A stretch of DNA of 64,000 nt from Bradyrhizobium sp. CER78 (GCF_029846235.1 NZ_JARVWP010000006.1:248001-312000), one strand, 5' to 3'; positions 37,917-49,858 are shown, counted from the stretch's first letter. Numbers and translations: made by a program. Notes: a model not told the origin generated them from the letters alone.

Positions 37917-40517
37917 ATGGAAATGGCAAGGTTCGACAAAGCCAGGATGCTCGCTTTTGGCGACGCTCGGGCCATTGCGACCTACGCGGTCGAAATCCTG
38001 ATAATTGCCGCGATTTATGGCGGGCTTGCCGAAGCCGCGCGGCTGCTTCCGGCGATCAATCCAACCGCGACACTGCTATGGCCGCCGACCGGGCTTGCGC
38101 TCGCGCTGGTCCTGCTGCGCGGCTATCGGATCTGGCCTGCGATCCTGGTGGGGGCCGTCTCTCCTTACTTCATGGCCGACCGATCGCTCCTGGAATTCGG
38201 CACCGCCGGGATCGGCAGCCTGCTTGCTGCATGTGCCGGGACATGGCTGATCGACCGTTGGTCGAACGGTCGCCAGACGCTTGCCACGCCTGTCGGTGTC
38301 GCGAAGTTTGCAATCATTTCCTGTGCGCCGACCGCGATCATCAGTTCAACCATCGCCTCGGCCGGCTTCGCGCTCGCCAATGAATTGAGCCTTTCCGATT
38401 CCGTCGTCGCCGGGGTGACCTGGTGGCTTGCAGACGCTGCCGGGACCCTGGTGGTTGCTCCGCTCATCGTGCTCTGGGCGACGATGCCCTTGCGCATTCC
38501 TTCCAAATGGAAGCTGTTGGAATCGATCGCCGTCCCCGTTCTCGCCGGCATCGTCGGGATCGTTGCTTATAGCCCGCTCATCGGTAGCGACCTCATCAGC
38601 ACTGACCTCGACGTGTTGCTGCCGCATCGGAGCCTGCTGGGCTTTCTGGTTCTATTGCCCTTGATCTGGGCCGGCCTGCGCGGCGATCGATGCACCGTGT
38701 CGACGGCTGCGTTCATTTTTGTCGGAATGGCCGTGTGGGGGTTTTCGGTAGGGAATGATCCATTTCCGAAAACGGATCCGAATGGCGCACTGTTATCCTT
38801 GCTCGTGCTCTCGATCAGCGTATCGGCACCGCCTCTTGCGCTGGCAGCGGCAATTGCGACGCGCCAGACCACGGAAGACCATCTCCTTTCTGTTCGGGAC
38901 CAACTGAACGGTCAACTGGAACGGAAAGCCCTGGCGCTCGACAACATCAGGCGGCATTTCCAAACCCTTATCGAAGGCGTCGTCGACTATGCGATTTTTG
39001 CGCTCGATCGAGAGGGACACGTTACGAGTTGGAATAGCACCGCTCAAAAAATCATCGGCTACAGCTCGGAAGAAATCATCGGCAAGCATTTTGGAATTTT
39101 CTATCGGCCGGATGAACGCCGCGCGGGTTCGCCGGCACACGCGCTGGAGACGGCAATCGAAAGAGGCAAGTACGACGTGGAGGGTTGGCGCATCAGAAAG
39201 AATGGTACGCCGTTCTTCATCACGGGCTCCGTCTCGTCGAGCCATGATGACGCAGGAAATCTGATCGGCTTCATCAGTATTCTGCGCGACGCAACCGAGC
39301 GGCGCGACGCCGAGGAGAAGCTGGTCCAGGCCCGCGAACAGCTCGCGATGTCTCAGAAAATGGAGGCGATCGGCAAACTGACCGGCGGGATTGCGCACGA
39401 CTTCAACAATCTATTGATGATCATCGGAGGCAGCGCCCAGATCTTCACGCGCCTGCTTGATCCAAAACTGCCCAAAGCAATCGAAGCCATCCAGACCGCG
39501 GCCAAACGCGGCGAGAGCCTCACGCGCCAATTGTTGACCTTCTCTCGTCATCAGCATCTCAGCCCGACGGTCGTTGATCTGAATGCGTCGATCAAGAACA
39601 TGCGGACCATGATTGAGAGCTCATTGCGCGGAAACATCGTCTACAACGAGAACGTCGGTGAGGGCGTCGCGTCGGTCAAGGTGGACCTCGCCGAGCTGGA
39701 GCTTGCGATCGTCAACATCGCCGTTAATGCGCGCGATGCAATGCCAAACGGCGGCACGTTCACTCTGTCCGTCCATGCGGTGACCGCGAACCAGGAAACC
39801 GGCGGCGACCGCCGCGCAAAGGCTTTCTTTGCGATAGCGCTTGGCGATACCGGCACCGGCATTCCGCCGCATCTTCTGTCCAAGATGTTCGATCCGTTCT
39901 TCACGACCAAAGAGGTCGGGAAGGGGACCGGGCTCGGTCTGTCCCAGGTCTATGGTTTCGCCCACCAGGCGGGGGGAACGGTGACGGCAGACAGCAAGGT
40001 TGGTCAGGGAACAACGATTACAATCTATTTGCCGTCCAGTGCAGACGAGCAGACCGCCAGCAAAGACCTCGCCGCCGCCAGAGCAAGACCGAAGCAGCCG
40101 CAGCGGCAAACGGTTCTTGTTGTCGACGACAGCCCCGAAGTAGCGGATGTGACATCCTCGCTGTTCGAGCATCTAGGCTATGAAACGATCTATCGGGATT
40201 CGGCCGAAGCGGCGTTGAAACTGCTCGATGCCGGCACCAGGATCGATCTCGTCTTCAGCGATATCGTCATGCCGGGAACCATCGATGGCGTCGGGCTCGC
40301 GAGAGAAGTGCGGTCGCGCTACCCGGGTTTGCCGATCGCCCTTACGACCGGTTACAGCGACGCTGCAAATGCGGCACCGCCAAGTCTAAAGATACTCCGC
40401 AAGCCGTTCGACACCGAGGCACTCAGAGATTTCATCCAGGATCTTGCGCCTCCGAGATCGCCGCGATCATCCGTCGTACCTTTGGCATCAAACACGACGG
40501 ACGTGCGCAGACATTGA
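37917..40517 (+). CDS. MASE1-PAS hybrid histidine kinase with receiver
   Basis: An 866-residue membrane sensor kinase. An N-terminal MASE1 domain (about 1-310, roughly eight helices, with LLPAINPTATLLWPPTGLAL), a PAS domain (about 345-465, GVVDYAIFALDREGHVTSWN), a HisKA with GGIAHDFNNLLMIIGG (phospho-His), an HATPase with NARDAMPNGG and GTGIPPHLLSKMFDPFFTTK, and a C-terminal receiver with VVDDSPEVAD and FSDIVMPG. No output regulator lies beside it. Codon use looks richer in A/T-ending codons than its neighbours, a hint of later acquisition. Confidence 0.92.
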   Translation: MEMARFDKARMLAFGDARAIATYAVEILIIAAIYGGLAEAARLLPAINPTATLLWPPTGLALALVLLRGYRIWPAILVGAVSPYFMADRSLLEFGTAGIGSLLAACAGTWLIDRWSNGRQTLATPVGVAKFAIISCAPTAIISSTIASAGFALANELSLSDSVVAGVTWWLADAAGTLVVAPLIVLWATMPLRIPSKWKLLESIAVPVLAGIVGIVAYSPLIGSDLISTDLDVLLPHRSLLGFLVLLPLIWAGLRGDRCTVSTAAFIFVGMAVWGFSVGNDPFPKTDPNGALLSLLVLSISVSAPPLALAAAIATRQTTEDHLLSVRDQLNGQLERKALALDNIRRHFQTLIEGVVDYAIFALDREGHVTSWNSTAQKIIGYSSEEIIGKHFGIFYRPDERRAGSPAHALETAIERGKYDVEGWRIRKNGTPFFITGSVSSSHDDAGNLIGFISILRDATERRDAEEKLVQAREQLAMSQKMEAIGKLTGGIAHDFNNLLMIIGGSAQIFTRLLDPKLPKAIEAIQTAAKRGESLTRQLLTFSRHQHLSPTVVDLNASIKNMRTMIESSLRGNIVYNENVGEGVASVKVDLAELELAIVNIAVNARDAMPNGGTFTLSVHAVTANQETGGDRRAKAFFAIALGDTGTGIPPHLLSKMFDPFFTTKEVGKGTGLGLSQVYGFAHQAGGTVTADSKVGQGTTITIYLPSSADEQTASKDLAAARARPKQPQRQTVLVVDDSPEVADVTSSLFEHLGYETIYRDSAEAALKLLDAGTRIDLVFSDIVMPGTIDGVGLAREVRSRYPGLPIALTTGYSDAANAAPPSLKILRKPFDTEALRDFIQDLAPPRSPRSSVVPLASNTTDVRRH

Positions 40518-40871
40518 CCGGTCGCGCCGTCGCGGGCGCTGTTCGGCGGTGCCCGAGGGACAAAACTCGAGCAAATCATGTCGCGGGAATGCGGAATTGC
40601 GCCTCATATGACGCTGTCATCGCCCGGCTCGACCGGGCGATCCAGTACGCCGCGGCCTCTCGGTTCAAGCATGGACGTCTCTGGAATACTGGGTCACCCG
40701 GTCAAGCCGGGTGACGACACCGAACGGGTTCCTGACGGGGTGTCTACCTCGCGGCGGCGCCCCGGCATGACCATTTGGCAGACCCCAAGCCGTTGACCCC
40801 ATGGGCGTTTTTGTGGCCTAGTCCGCCGTCCCCGGATGGGACCCGAAAATCACCGAAAACCCTGCGATTTC
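40518..40871. other. 354-bp gap before leuS
   Basis: No gene is seen. Its middle is taken by the palindromic repeat at 40615-40719. The rest should contain the leuS promoter. Confidence 0.5.
40615..40719. repeat. Intergenic palindromic repeat, type G (tgtcatcgcccggctc)
   Basis: Outer arms tgtcatcgcccgg and ccgggtgacgaca are partly paired, and each half forms its own hairpin (cgcccggctcgaccgggcg; cacccggtcaagccgggtg). Between them, acgccgcggcctc is shared with the type E element at 34.9 kb. Confidence 0.75.
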
Positions 40872-43514
40872 ATGACCGCCGAACGCTACAACGCCCGTGA
40901 ATCCGAACCCCGCTGGCAAGCCATCTGGGACCAAAAGGCGATCTTCGCCTCCAAGAACGACGATCCGCGGCCGAAATACTACGTGCTCGAGATGTTCCCC
41001 TATCCGTCGGGGCGCATCCATATCGGCCATGTCCGCAACTACACGCTCGGCGACGTGCTGGCCCGCTTCATGCGCGCCCGCGGCTACAACGTGCTGCATC
41101 CGATGGGCTGGGACGCGTTCGGCCTGCCGGCGGAGAACGCCGCGATCGAGCGCAAGGTGGCGCCGAAGGCCTGGACCTACGACAACATCGCCGCGATGAA
41201 GAAGCAGCTGCGGTCGATCGGCCTGTCGCTCGACTGGAGCCGGGAGTTCGCGACCTGCGACCCCAGCTACTACAAGCATCAGCAGAAGATGTTTTTGGAC
41301 ATGCTGGCCGCCGGCCTCGCCGAGCGCGAGAAGCGCAAGCTGAACTGGGATCCGGTCGACATGACCGTGCTCGCCAACGAGCAGGTGATCGACGGCCGCG
41401 GCTGGCGTTCGGGCGCTGTCGTCGAACAGCGCGAAATGAGCCAGTGGGTCTTCAAGATCACGAAATACTCGCAGGAGCTCTTGGAGGCGCTGGACGGGCT
41501 GGATCGCTGGCCCGACAAGGTGCGGCTGATGCAGCGCAACTGGATCGGGCGCTCCGAGGGCCTGTTGATCCGCTTCGCGCTTGACGCGGCGACCACGCCG
41601 GCCGGCGAGAGCGAGCTGAAGATATTCACCACCCGGCCGGACACGCTGTTCGGCGCCAAATTCATGGCGATCTCGGCGGATCATCCGCTGGCGCAGGCGG
41701 CTGCCGCCAAGAACCCTGATCTTGCGGAGTTCATCGCCGACATCAAGAAGATCGGCACCGCGCAGTCGATCATCGACACCGCCGAGAAGCAGGGTTTCGA
41801 CACCGGCATCAAGGCGGTGCATCCGTTCGATCCGAGCTGGAAGCTGCCGGTCTATGTCGCGAACTTCGTGCTGATGGAATACGGCACCGGCGCGATCTTC
41901 GGCTGCCCGGCGCACGACCAGCGCGACCTCGACTTCGTCAATAAGTACAATCTCGGCAACGTGCCCGTGGTCTGCCCCGAGGGCCAGGACCCGAAGACCT
42001 TTGTCATCACCGACACCGCCTATGACGGCAACGGCCGCATGATCAATTCGCGCTTCCTCGACGGCATGACGATCGAAGCCGCGAAGGAAGAGGTCGCCAA
42101 GCGGCTCGAAGCCGAGCTGCGCGACTTGCCAGGTGAAGGAAGGTTGGCGCCGGTCGGCGAGCGCCAGGTGAATTTCCGCCTGCGCGACTGGGGCATCTCG
42201 CGCCAGCGCTATTGGGGCTGCCCGATCCCGGTGATCCATTGCCCGAAGTGCGACGTGGTGCCGGTGCCTGATGATCAGCTGCCGGTGACGCTGCCGGAGG
42301 ATGTGTCCTTCGACAAGCCGGGCAACGCGCTCGACCATCATCCGACCTGGAAGCACGTCACCTGTCCGAAGTGCGGCGGCAAGGCCGTGCGCGAGACTGA
42401 CACGATGGACACCTTCGTGGACTCGTCGTGGTATTTCGCGCGCTTCACCGATCCCTGGAACAAGGACGCGCCGACCACGCCCGCGGTTGCCAACCGAATG
42501 ATGCCGGTCGACCAGTATATCGGCGGCGTCGAGCACGCGATCCTGCATCTGCTCTACAGCCGCTTCTTCACCCGCGCGATGAAGGCCACCGGCCACATCG
42601 ACATGAGCGAGCCGTTCGCCGGCATGTTCACCCAGGGCATGGTGGTACACGAGACCTACCAGAAGGCCGACGGCGCCTGGGTGACGCCGGCCGAGGTGAA
42701 GATCGAGGTTGATGGTAATGCCCGCCGCGCGGTGCTGCTTGAGACCGGCGAGGACGTCGCGATCGGCCCGATCGAGAAGATGTCGAAGTCGAAGAAGAAC
42801 ACCGTCGACCCCGACGACATCATCGCGAGCTATGGCGCCGACGTCGCGCGCTGGTTCATGCTGTCGGACTCCCCGCCGGACCGCGACGTGATCTGGAGCG
42901 ACGAGCGCGTGCAAGGCGCCGCCCGCTTCGTGCAGCGGCTGTGGCGGCTGGTGAACGAATCGGCCGAGATCGCCAAGTCGGCGCCGGCGGCGCGGCCGGG
43001 CACGTTTGGGCCCGAAGCGCAGGCGCTGCGCAAGGCGGCCCATGGCGCGCTCGACAAGGTGTCGTCCGGGATCGAGCGGCTGCATTTCAACGTCTGCCTC
43101 GCCCATATCCGCGAGTTCGCCAACGCGCTGGCCGACGTGCTGGCGAAAGGCGACAAGCCGGCGCCGGACCTTGCCTGGGCGGTGAAAGAGGCCGCGACCA
43201 TCCTGGTCCACTTGTTCTCGCCGATGATGCCGCATCTGGCCGAGGAGTGCTGGGTGGTTCTGGGCCAGCGAGGGCTGGTTTCCGAGGCCGATTGGCCGCA
43301 AATCGAGCGCGATCTGCTGGTCGAGGACAGCGTGACCCTGGTTGTCCAGGTCAACGGTAAAAAACGAGGTGATGTTACCGTGCCACGCACCGCCCAAAAT
43401 GCGGATATAGAGGCTGCCGTTTTGGCGCTCGATGCGGTAAAAGCCGCCTTGGACGGCAAGCCCGTCCGCAAGGTGATCGTGGTGCCCATGAGGATCGTCA
43501 ATGTTGTCGGCTAG
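40872..43514 (+). CDS. leuS: Leucyl-tRNA synthetase
   Basis: An 880-residue class I synthetase that charges tRNA-Leu. The HIGH signature appears as [17 protein letters not shown], and [16 protein letters not shown] carries the KMSKS loop. The editing (CP1) domain has [20 protein letters not shown] and [16 protein letters not shown] with the threonine-rich and Asp residues. Start 40872 (MTAERYNAR) agrees with the family; ATG 40836 is possible. It overlaps lptE by 14 bp, forming leuS-lptE-holA. Confidence 0.97.
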   Translation: MTAERYNARESEPRWQAIWDQKAIFASKNDDPRPKYYVLEMFPYPSGRIHIGHVRNYTLGDVLARFMRARGYNVLHPMGWDAFGLPAENAAIERKVAPKAWTYDNIAAMKKQLRSIGLSLDWSREFATCDPSYYKHQQKMFLDMLAAGLAEREKRKLNWDPVDMTVLANEQVIDGRGWRSGAVVEQREMSQWVFKITKYSQELLEALDGLDRWPDKVRLMQRNWIGRSEGLLIRFALDAATTPAGESELKIFTTRPDTLFGAKFMAISADHPLAQAAAAKNPDLAEFIADIKKIGTAQSIIDTAEKQGFDTGIKAVHPFDPSWKLPVYVANFVLMEYGTGAIFGCPAHDQRDLDFVNKYNLGNVPVVCPEGQDPKTFVITDTAYDGNGRMINSRFLDGMTIEAAKEEVAKRLEAELRDLPGEGRLAPVGERQVNFRLRDWGISRQRYWGCPIPVIHCPKCDVVPVPDDQLPVTLPEDVSFDKPGNALDHHPTWKHVTCPKCGGKAVRETDTMDTFVDSSWYFARFTDPWNKDAPTTPAVANRMMPVDQYIGGVEHAILHLLYSRFFTRAMKATGHIDMSEPFAGMFTQGMVVHETYQKADGAWVTPAEVKIEVDGNARRAVLLETGEDVAIGPIEKMSKSKKNTVDPDDIIASYGADVARWFMLSDSPPDRDVIWSDERVQGAARFVQRLWRLVNESAEIAKSAPAARPGTFGPEAQALRKAAHGALDKVSSGIERLHFNVCLAHIREFANALADVLAKGDKPAPDLAWAVKEAATILVHLFSPMMPHLAEECWVVLGQRGLVSEADWPQIERDLLVEDSVTLVVQVNGKKRGDVTVPRTAQNADIEAAVLALDAVKAALDGKPVRKVIVVPMRIVNVVG

Positions 43515-44055
43515 GATCAGGATCGCCGCCCGGCTCATCGCTGTGGCAGCCTTGGCCGCGCTGACGGCCGGATGCTTCCAGCCGATGTATGCCGAGCGCA
43601 CCCTCGACGGTTCGCCCGGCCTGCGCGAAAAGCTGATGGGTGTCGAGGTTCCACCGGTCGACAAGCCGAACGCCTCGCGCGAGGCTCGGGTCGGCGTCGA
43701 GGTCCGCAACGCCCTCGCCTTCAAGCTCTACGGCACCGCCACCGGCATGCCGCCGACGCATCGCCTGGTGCTGCGCTTCACCACCAGCCGCTCCTCGCTG
43801 ATGATCGACCCGGCCACCGCGCTGCCGAGCAGCGAGAATTACGGCGTCGACGCGCAGTTCAACCTGGTCGAGATCGCCTCGAACAAGTCTGTGATGACCG
43901 GCACCACGTTCTCGCGCGTGTCCTACGACATGCCGGGCTCCTACCAGCGCTTCTCCCGCCAGCGCGCCCTGCGCGATGCCGAGGACCGCGCCGCGCAGGA
44001 GATCGCCGACAATATCCAGACCCGGCTCGCCTCGTTCTTCTCTAGCGGGACCTGA
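43501..44055 (+). CDS. lptE: LPS-assembly lipoprotein
   Basis: A 184-residue outer-membrane lipoprotein that plugs the LptD barrel. The lipobox LTAGC (Cys about residue 25) follows a short signal peptide. The core has [19 protein letters not shown] and a C-terminal helix [20 protein letters not shown]. The family is poorly conserved; identity rests on the lipobox, size and the leuS-lptE-holA order, which is conserved in proteobacteria. Confidence 0.9.
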   Translation: MLSARIRIAARLIAVAALAALTAGCFQPMYAERTLDGSPGLREKLMGVEVPPVDKPNASREARVGVEVRNALAFKLYGTATGMPPTHRLVLRFTTSRSSLMIDPATALPSSENYGVDAQFNLVEIASNKSVMTGTTFSRVSYDMPGSYQRFSRQRALRDAEDRAAQEIADNIQTRLASFFSSGT

Positions 44056-44063
44056 TCGCCGCA

Positions 44064-45095
44064 TTGGTCGCACTTCGCGGAAAAGAGATCGACAGCTTCC
44101 TCGCCCGGCCCGACGCCGGCCGCCCGATCATCCTGCTTTACGGCCCGGACCTCGGCCTCGTGCGCGAGCGCGCCGATGCGCTGATGGCCTCGGCGGTCGA
44201 CGATCCCAACGATCCATTCTCGCTGGTGCGGCTCGATGGCGATGAGCTCGCCGCCGAGCCATCGCGGCTGGTCGATGAAGCGATGACGGTGCCGCTGTTC
44301 GGCGGCCGCCGCGCCATCCGCGTCCGCGCCGGCTCGCGCAATTTTTCGAGCGGCGTCGAGACGCTGACCGAAACGCCTGCGCTCAGGGATTGCCGCATCG
44401 TGATCGAGGCCGGCGAGCTCAGGCCGGAATCGCCGCTGCGCAAGATCTGCGAGCGCGCCAAGAATGCGGTCGCGATCGGCTGCTATCCGGACACCGAGCG
44501 CGACCTGACCAAGCTGATCGAGGACGAGCTGCGCGTCTCCAACCTGCGGCTCGCGCAAGATGCGCGCGCGGTGCTGATGTCGCTGCTCGGCGGCGACCGC
44601 ATGGCCTCGCGCAACGAGCTGCGCAAGCTTGCGCTGTTCGCGCATGGCAAGGGCGAGATCACGCTCGACGACGTCATGACCGTGGTCTCCGACGCCTCGG
44701 AGCTGAAGCTCGATCCGATCGTCGACGGCGCCTTCGCCGGCAACGCCGCGCTGGTCGAAACCGAGTTCACCAAGGCAATGGTCGCCGGCACCTATCCCGG
44801 CGTGATCATCTCGGCCGCGCAGCGCCAGGCGGCGTGGCTGCACAAATCGGCGCTGGCGATCGCGGACGGCACGCCGGCGTCGGCCGTGCTCGAAGGGGGA
44901 TTCCCGCGGCTGCACTTCTCGCGCAAGCCCGCGGTCGAGATCGCGCTGCGCAATTTCACGCCGCAGCGGCTGGTGAACATCATCGATCAGCTTGCGACCG
45001 CAGCGCTCGACATGCGCAAGCAGGCCGCGCTCGCGGCCGTGATCGCGCATCGCGCCCTGCTCTCGATCGCGGTGAATGCGAAGCGGCGGGGATGA
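44064..45095 (+). CDS. holA: DNA polymerase III delta subunit
   Basis: A 343-residue clamp-loader subunit that opens the beta clamp. Typical text is RPIILLYGPDLGLVRERADAL at the N-terminus, SRNELRKLALFAHGKGEITL in the middle and the collar domain at the C-terminus. No ATG exists between the lptE stop and the domain; the start is TTG 44064, 9 bp after lptE ends, so low initiation and translational coupling to lptE are likely. A palindromic repeat follows. Confidence 0.94.
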   Translation: MVALRGKEIDSFLARPDAGRPIILLYGPDLGLVRERADALMASAVDDPNDPFSLVRLDGDELAAEPSRLVDEAMTVPLFGGRRAIRVRAGSRNFSSGVETLTETPALRDCRIVIEAGELRPESPLRKICERAKNAVAIGCYPDTERDLTKLIEDELRVSNLRLAQDARAVLMSLLGGDRMASRNELRKLALFAHGKGEITLDDVMTVVSDASELKLDPIVDGAFAGNAALVETEFTKAMVAGTYPGVIISAAQRQAAWLHKSALAIADGTPASAVLEGGFPRLHFSRKPAVEIALRNFTPQRLVNIIDQLATAALDMRKQAALAAVIAHRALLSIAVNAKRRG

Positions 45096-45115
45096 GGCAG
45101 GCTATTGGAGGGAGA

Positions 45116-45237
45116 CGTCATTGCGAGCCAACGGGTCGCGCGAACGCGCGCCCGATGACAGGCTCCGCGAAGCAATCCATCGCTCCGCACATGCGGACAG
45201 ATGGATTGCTTCGTCGCTATCGCTCCTCGCAATGACG
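45116..45237. repeat. Intergenic palindromic repeat, type D, with nested 45-nt module
   Basis: Outer arms cgtcattgcgag and ctcgcaatgacg, inner arms gaagcaatccat and atggattgcttc. The 45 nt at 45125-45169 are identical to 24539-24583 inside a type A repeat. The related type D copy at 47.9 kb lacks the insert. Confidence 0.85.
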
Positions 45238-45256
45238 AGGAGAGAGCTTGGAGAAA

Positions 45257-46147
45257 CTAGCCGCCTTCCAGCCGCCGCACCACTTCGTCGAGCTGCTCGA
45301 GATTGCGGTAGTTGATCTGGACAGTGCCGCCGGGATCGCGGTGGCTCACGGTGACGGTCAGGCCGAGCGCATCGCTGACCCGCTTCTCCAGCGCCAGCGT
45401 GTCGGCATCCTTGTCGACCTTGGCCGCGCTGCCAGAGCGCGCCTTCTGCGGCTTGCGCTCCGGCACGCCCTCTTCATGCGCCAGCGCCTCGGCCTGGCGG
45501 ACGTTGAGGCCCTCGGCGACGATGCGCTTGGCGGCCGCGAGCGGATCCGGCACGCCGATCAGCGCGCGGGCGTGGCCGGCGGAGAGATCGCCCTTCGAAA
45601 TCAGCGCCTGCACTTCGTTCGGCAGCTTGGTCAGCCGCATCATGTTGGCGACGTGGCTACGGCTCTTGCCGACGATCTTGGCGATGTCTTCCTGGCCGCG
45701 TTTGAACTCGTCGGCGAGCGAGTGATAGCCCAGCGCCTCTTCCATCGCGTTGAGGTCTTCGCGCTGCACGTTCTCGATGATCATGATCTCGAGCGCGTCG
45801 GAATCGGAGACCTCGACCGGCACGATCGGCACTTCATGCAGACCGGCGAGCTGCGAGGCGCGCCAGCGGCGCTCGCCGGCGATGATCTCGAAGCGATCCT
45901 GGGCGCCCTTGATCGCGCGCACCACGATCGGCTGGATCACGCCACGCGCCTTGATCGAATCGGCGAGCTCGCCGAGCTCGGCATCGGCGAAGCTGCGCCG
46001 CGGATTGCGCGGGTTGGCCTTGAGGAATTCGATCGGCACCTTGCGCTGGTTACGCGGCCGCTCGACATGCGCGGCCGCCTCGCCGCCGACATCTCCGATC
46101 AGGCTTGCCAGCCCGCGCCCCAGTCGCGAACGCGCTTCATCGGCCAT
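45257..46147 (-). CDS. parB: Chromosome-partition protein ParB
   Basis: A 296-residue CTP-dependent DNA clamp that loads at parS and spreads. The CTP-binding ParB motifs are NPRNPRRSFADAELGELADS and IIAGERRWRASQLAGLHEV (GERRWRA box). The helix-turn-helix reads GKSRSHVANMMRLTKLPNEV. A C-terminal dimerisation domain is present. Start 46147 matches family N-termini (MADEARSRLGRGL). Five cognate parS sites lie 1.6-3.9 kb upstream. A repeat separates it from parA. Confidence 0.97.
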   Translation of the reverse strand: MADEARSRLGRGLASLIGDVGGEAAAHVERPRNQRKVPIEFLKANPRNPRRSFADAELGELADSIKARGVIQPIVVRAIKGAQDRFEIIAGERRWRASQLAGLHEVPIVPVEVSDSDALEIMIIENVQREDLNAMEEALGYHSLADEFKRGQEDIAKIVGKSRSHVANMMRLTKLPNEVQALISKGDLSAGHARALIGVPDPLAAAKRIVAEGLNVRQAEALAHEEGVPERKPQKARSGSAAKVDKDADTLALEKRVSDALGLTVTVSHRDPGGTVQINYRNLEQLDEVVRRLEGG

Positions 46148-46201
46148 TGTTGCGAGCTCCCTTGGATTCACACGCAGTACTCCAGACTTGAATTTCAGAA
46201 T

Positions 46202-46283
46202 CGTAGGATGGGTCGAGCAGAGCGAAACCCATCGCCACATGCGATGAGGGTGATGGGTTTCGCTGCGCTTGACCCATCCTACG
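46202..46283. repeat. Intergenic palindromic repeat, type B-like (cgtaggatgggtc)
   Basis: Outer arms cgtaggatgggtc and gacccatcctacg, with inner arms gcgaaacccatc and gatgggtttcgc. It separates parA from parB and may attenuate or stabilise the message. Confidence 0.82.
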
Positions 46284-46291
46284 CAACGTCG

Positions 46292-47143
46292 CTAGTGCGC
46301 GCGCAGTTCGCGCTCGCGCTGGATCACTTCGGTAGCGAGCTTGAGATACGCATCGCTGCCGGCGCATTTGAGATCGTAGACGAGCACCGGCTTGCCGTAG
46401 GATGGCGCCTCGGAGATGCGCACGTTGCGCGGGATCATGGTGTCGTACACCTTGTTGCCCATGAACTGGCGCACGTCGGCAACCACCTGGTTGGAGAGGT
46501 TGTTGCGCGAGTCGAACATGGTCAGCACGATGCCGTGGATCGACAGCGTCGGATTGAGCGTCGAGCGCACCTGCTCCACGGTCTGCAGCAATTGCGACAG
46601 ACCCTCGAGCGCGAAGAACTCGCATTGCAGCGGCACCAGGATCGCGTCCGACGCGGCCATCGCATTCACCGTGAGCAAGTTGAGCGAGGGCGGGCAGTCG
46701 ATCAGCACGTAGGTGTAATCGGAGTCCGGCGAGACGTTGTTGTTCAGTCCGGCGATCGCATCGCGCAGCCGGAAGGCGCGGCCCGGCGTGGTGCCGAGCT
46801 CGAGCTCGAGGCCGGAGAGGTCCATGGTGGAGGCCGCGATATGCAGCCGCGGCACCGCGGTCGCGACCACGGCATCGCGCAGCGGCGCTTCGCCGATCAG
46901 CACGTCATAGGTCGAGCAGCTGCGGTTGCGGCGATCGATGCCGAGACCGGTCGAGGCGTTGCCCTGCGGATCGAGATCGACGATCAGGACGCGCTCACCA
47001 ATCGCAGCGAGTGCGGTACCAAGATTGATCGCTGTGGTGGTCTTGCCGACGCCGCCCTTCTGGTTGGCGAGCGACAGGATGCGCGGATGGCCCGGCGCTT
47101 GGAGCGCCTTATCCCCTTGATAAACCTCGTCCATCACAGTCAT
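46292..47143 (-). CDS. parA: Chromosome-partition ATPase ParA
   Basis: A 283-residue Walker-type ATPase that moves ParB-parS complexes over the nucleoid. It has the deviant Walker A KGGVGKTTTAINLGTALA, LIVDLDPQGNASTGLG, and YVLIDCPPSLNLLTVNAM. Start is either 47143 (MTVMDE) or 47134 (MDEVYQG); both precede a short basic-poor tail before the Walker motif. The longer frame to 47251 would overlap rsmG and is rejected. Confidence 0.96.
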   Translation of the reverse strand: MTVMDEVYQGDKALQAPGHPRILSLANQKGGVGKTTTAINLGTALAAIGERVLIVDLDPQGNASTGLGIDRRNRSCSTYDVLIGEAPLRDAVVATAVPRLHIAASTMDLSGLELELGTTPGRAFRLRDAIAGLNNNVSPDSDYTYVLIDCPPSLNLLTVNAMAASDAILVPLQCEFFALEGLSQLLQTVEQVRSTLNPTLSIHGIVLTMFDSRNNLSNQVVADVRQFMGNKVYDTMIPRNVRISEAPSYGKPVLVYDLKCAGSDAYLKLATEVIQRERELRAH

Positions 47144-47174
47144 ACCAAAATACCATTTGCTCTTGCGGAGTCCC

Positions 47175-47840
47175 CTAGCGCCGCTCGATTGACCCGAGTT
47201 CGACGATCCAGCCCTGTCCGCCGGTCCGGCTGGAGTGTAGCTTTGGCTCAATATTCCAATATTTAGTGGCCTCGGTCAATTCGGCCTCTACATCTTGGCC
47301 CTTCAAAAACAGCGCCTTGGCGCCCTTTTTGACCCACGGCTCCGCAAAGCCGATGAGTTGATGTAACGGAGCCAGCGCCCGCGCGGTGACGCAATCGATG
47401 GGGCCCGCGATTCTATCCACAGTATCCCCGATATCAGCCAGATGCACCGTCCCCGGCGACGCCGTGACCCGAATCGCCTCGCGCAAGAATGCGGCCTTCT
47501 TGGCGATTCGCTCAACCAGATGGATCTGCGCGTCCGGCGTCTCGGCCAAGGCACAGGCAAGCACGACGCCGGGGAAGCCACCGCCGCTGCCGAGATCGAC
47601 CCAGGACTTCGCGGTCGGTGCGAGACTCAGGAGCTGCAGCGAATCGGAGATATGGCGCGTCCAGAGATTCGGCAGCGTGGATGGCGCGACGAGATTGGTC
47701 TTGGCCTGCCATTCGAGGAGGAGGGCGACATAGCGATCGAGCCGCGCCTCTGTTTCACGTGAAACAGGGGTGAGGGCGAGCGCCGCGGCCTTGTCCTTCG
47801 CGGAGACGATGAGTTCGGCGGATTGCGAGGCTGGAGCCAT
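47175..47840 (-). CDS. rsmG: 16S rRNA m7G527 methyltransferase
   Basis: A 221-residue SAM-dependent methyltransferase modifying G527 of 16S rRNA; loss gives low-level streptomycin resistance. SAM motif VDLGSGGGFPGVVLACAL, then HLVERIAKKAAFLREA and DCVTARALAPLHQLI are typical. Codons for the N-terminal VSRETEAR are built from a complete parS site (47751-47766), so protein and partition site share the same bases. It precedes parA by 31 bp. Confidence 0.96.
   Translation of the reverse strand: MAPASQSAELIVSAKDKAAALALTPVSRETEARLDRYVALLLEWQAKTNLVAPSTLPNLWTRHISDSLQLLSLAPTAKSWVDLGSGGGFPGVVLACALAETPDAQIHLVERIAKKAAFLREAIRVTASPGTVHLADIGDTVDRIAGPIDCVTARALAPLHQLIGFAEPWVKKGAKALFLKGQDVEAELTEATKYWNIEPKLHSSRTGGQGWIVELGSIERR
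47751..47766. promoter_or_regulatory. parS site 1 (inside rsmG)
   Basis: TGTTTCACGTGAAACA is a perfect 16-bp match to the bacterial parS palindrome and lies within the rsmG coding region. Confidence 0.95.
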
Positions 47841-47862
47841 TCTTTGGAAAGCCGATCGAGCT

Positions 47863-47949
47863 CGTCATTGCGAGCAAAGCGTAGCAATCCATAGTCCACC
47901 CGCGGGAGCGATGGATTGCTTCGTCGCTTCCGCTCATCGCAATGGCGAG
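47863..47949. repeat. Intergenic palindromic repeat, type D (without insert)
   Basis: Outer arms cgtcattgcgag and an imperfect ctcatcgcaatggcgag, with inner arms gcaatccat and atggattgc. It is the same family as the 45.1 kb copy but has 9 nt (caaagcgta) where that one carries the 45-nt module. Confidence 0.8.
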
Positions 47950-47958
47950 GCCGCCGCC

Positions 47959-47974
47959 CGTTTCACGTGAAACG
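47959..47974. promoter_or_regulatory. parS site 2
   Basis: CGTTTCACGTGAAACG contains the full GTTTCACGTGAAAC core, and overlaps the end of mnmG by only the last codons' vicinity (stop at 47975). Confidence 0.9.

Positions 47975-49858
<1,884 letters not shown>

Noticed and set aside
40818..43724. 968-codon open frame on the minus strand
   Set aside because: It is the shadow of leuS in the opposite strand; the protein is Arg/His/Asp-rich low-quality text with no domain.
45248..47266. 672-codon open frame on the plus strand
   Set aside because: Runs through parB, the repeat and parA on the other strand; no domain text.
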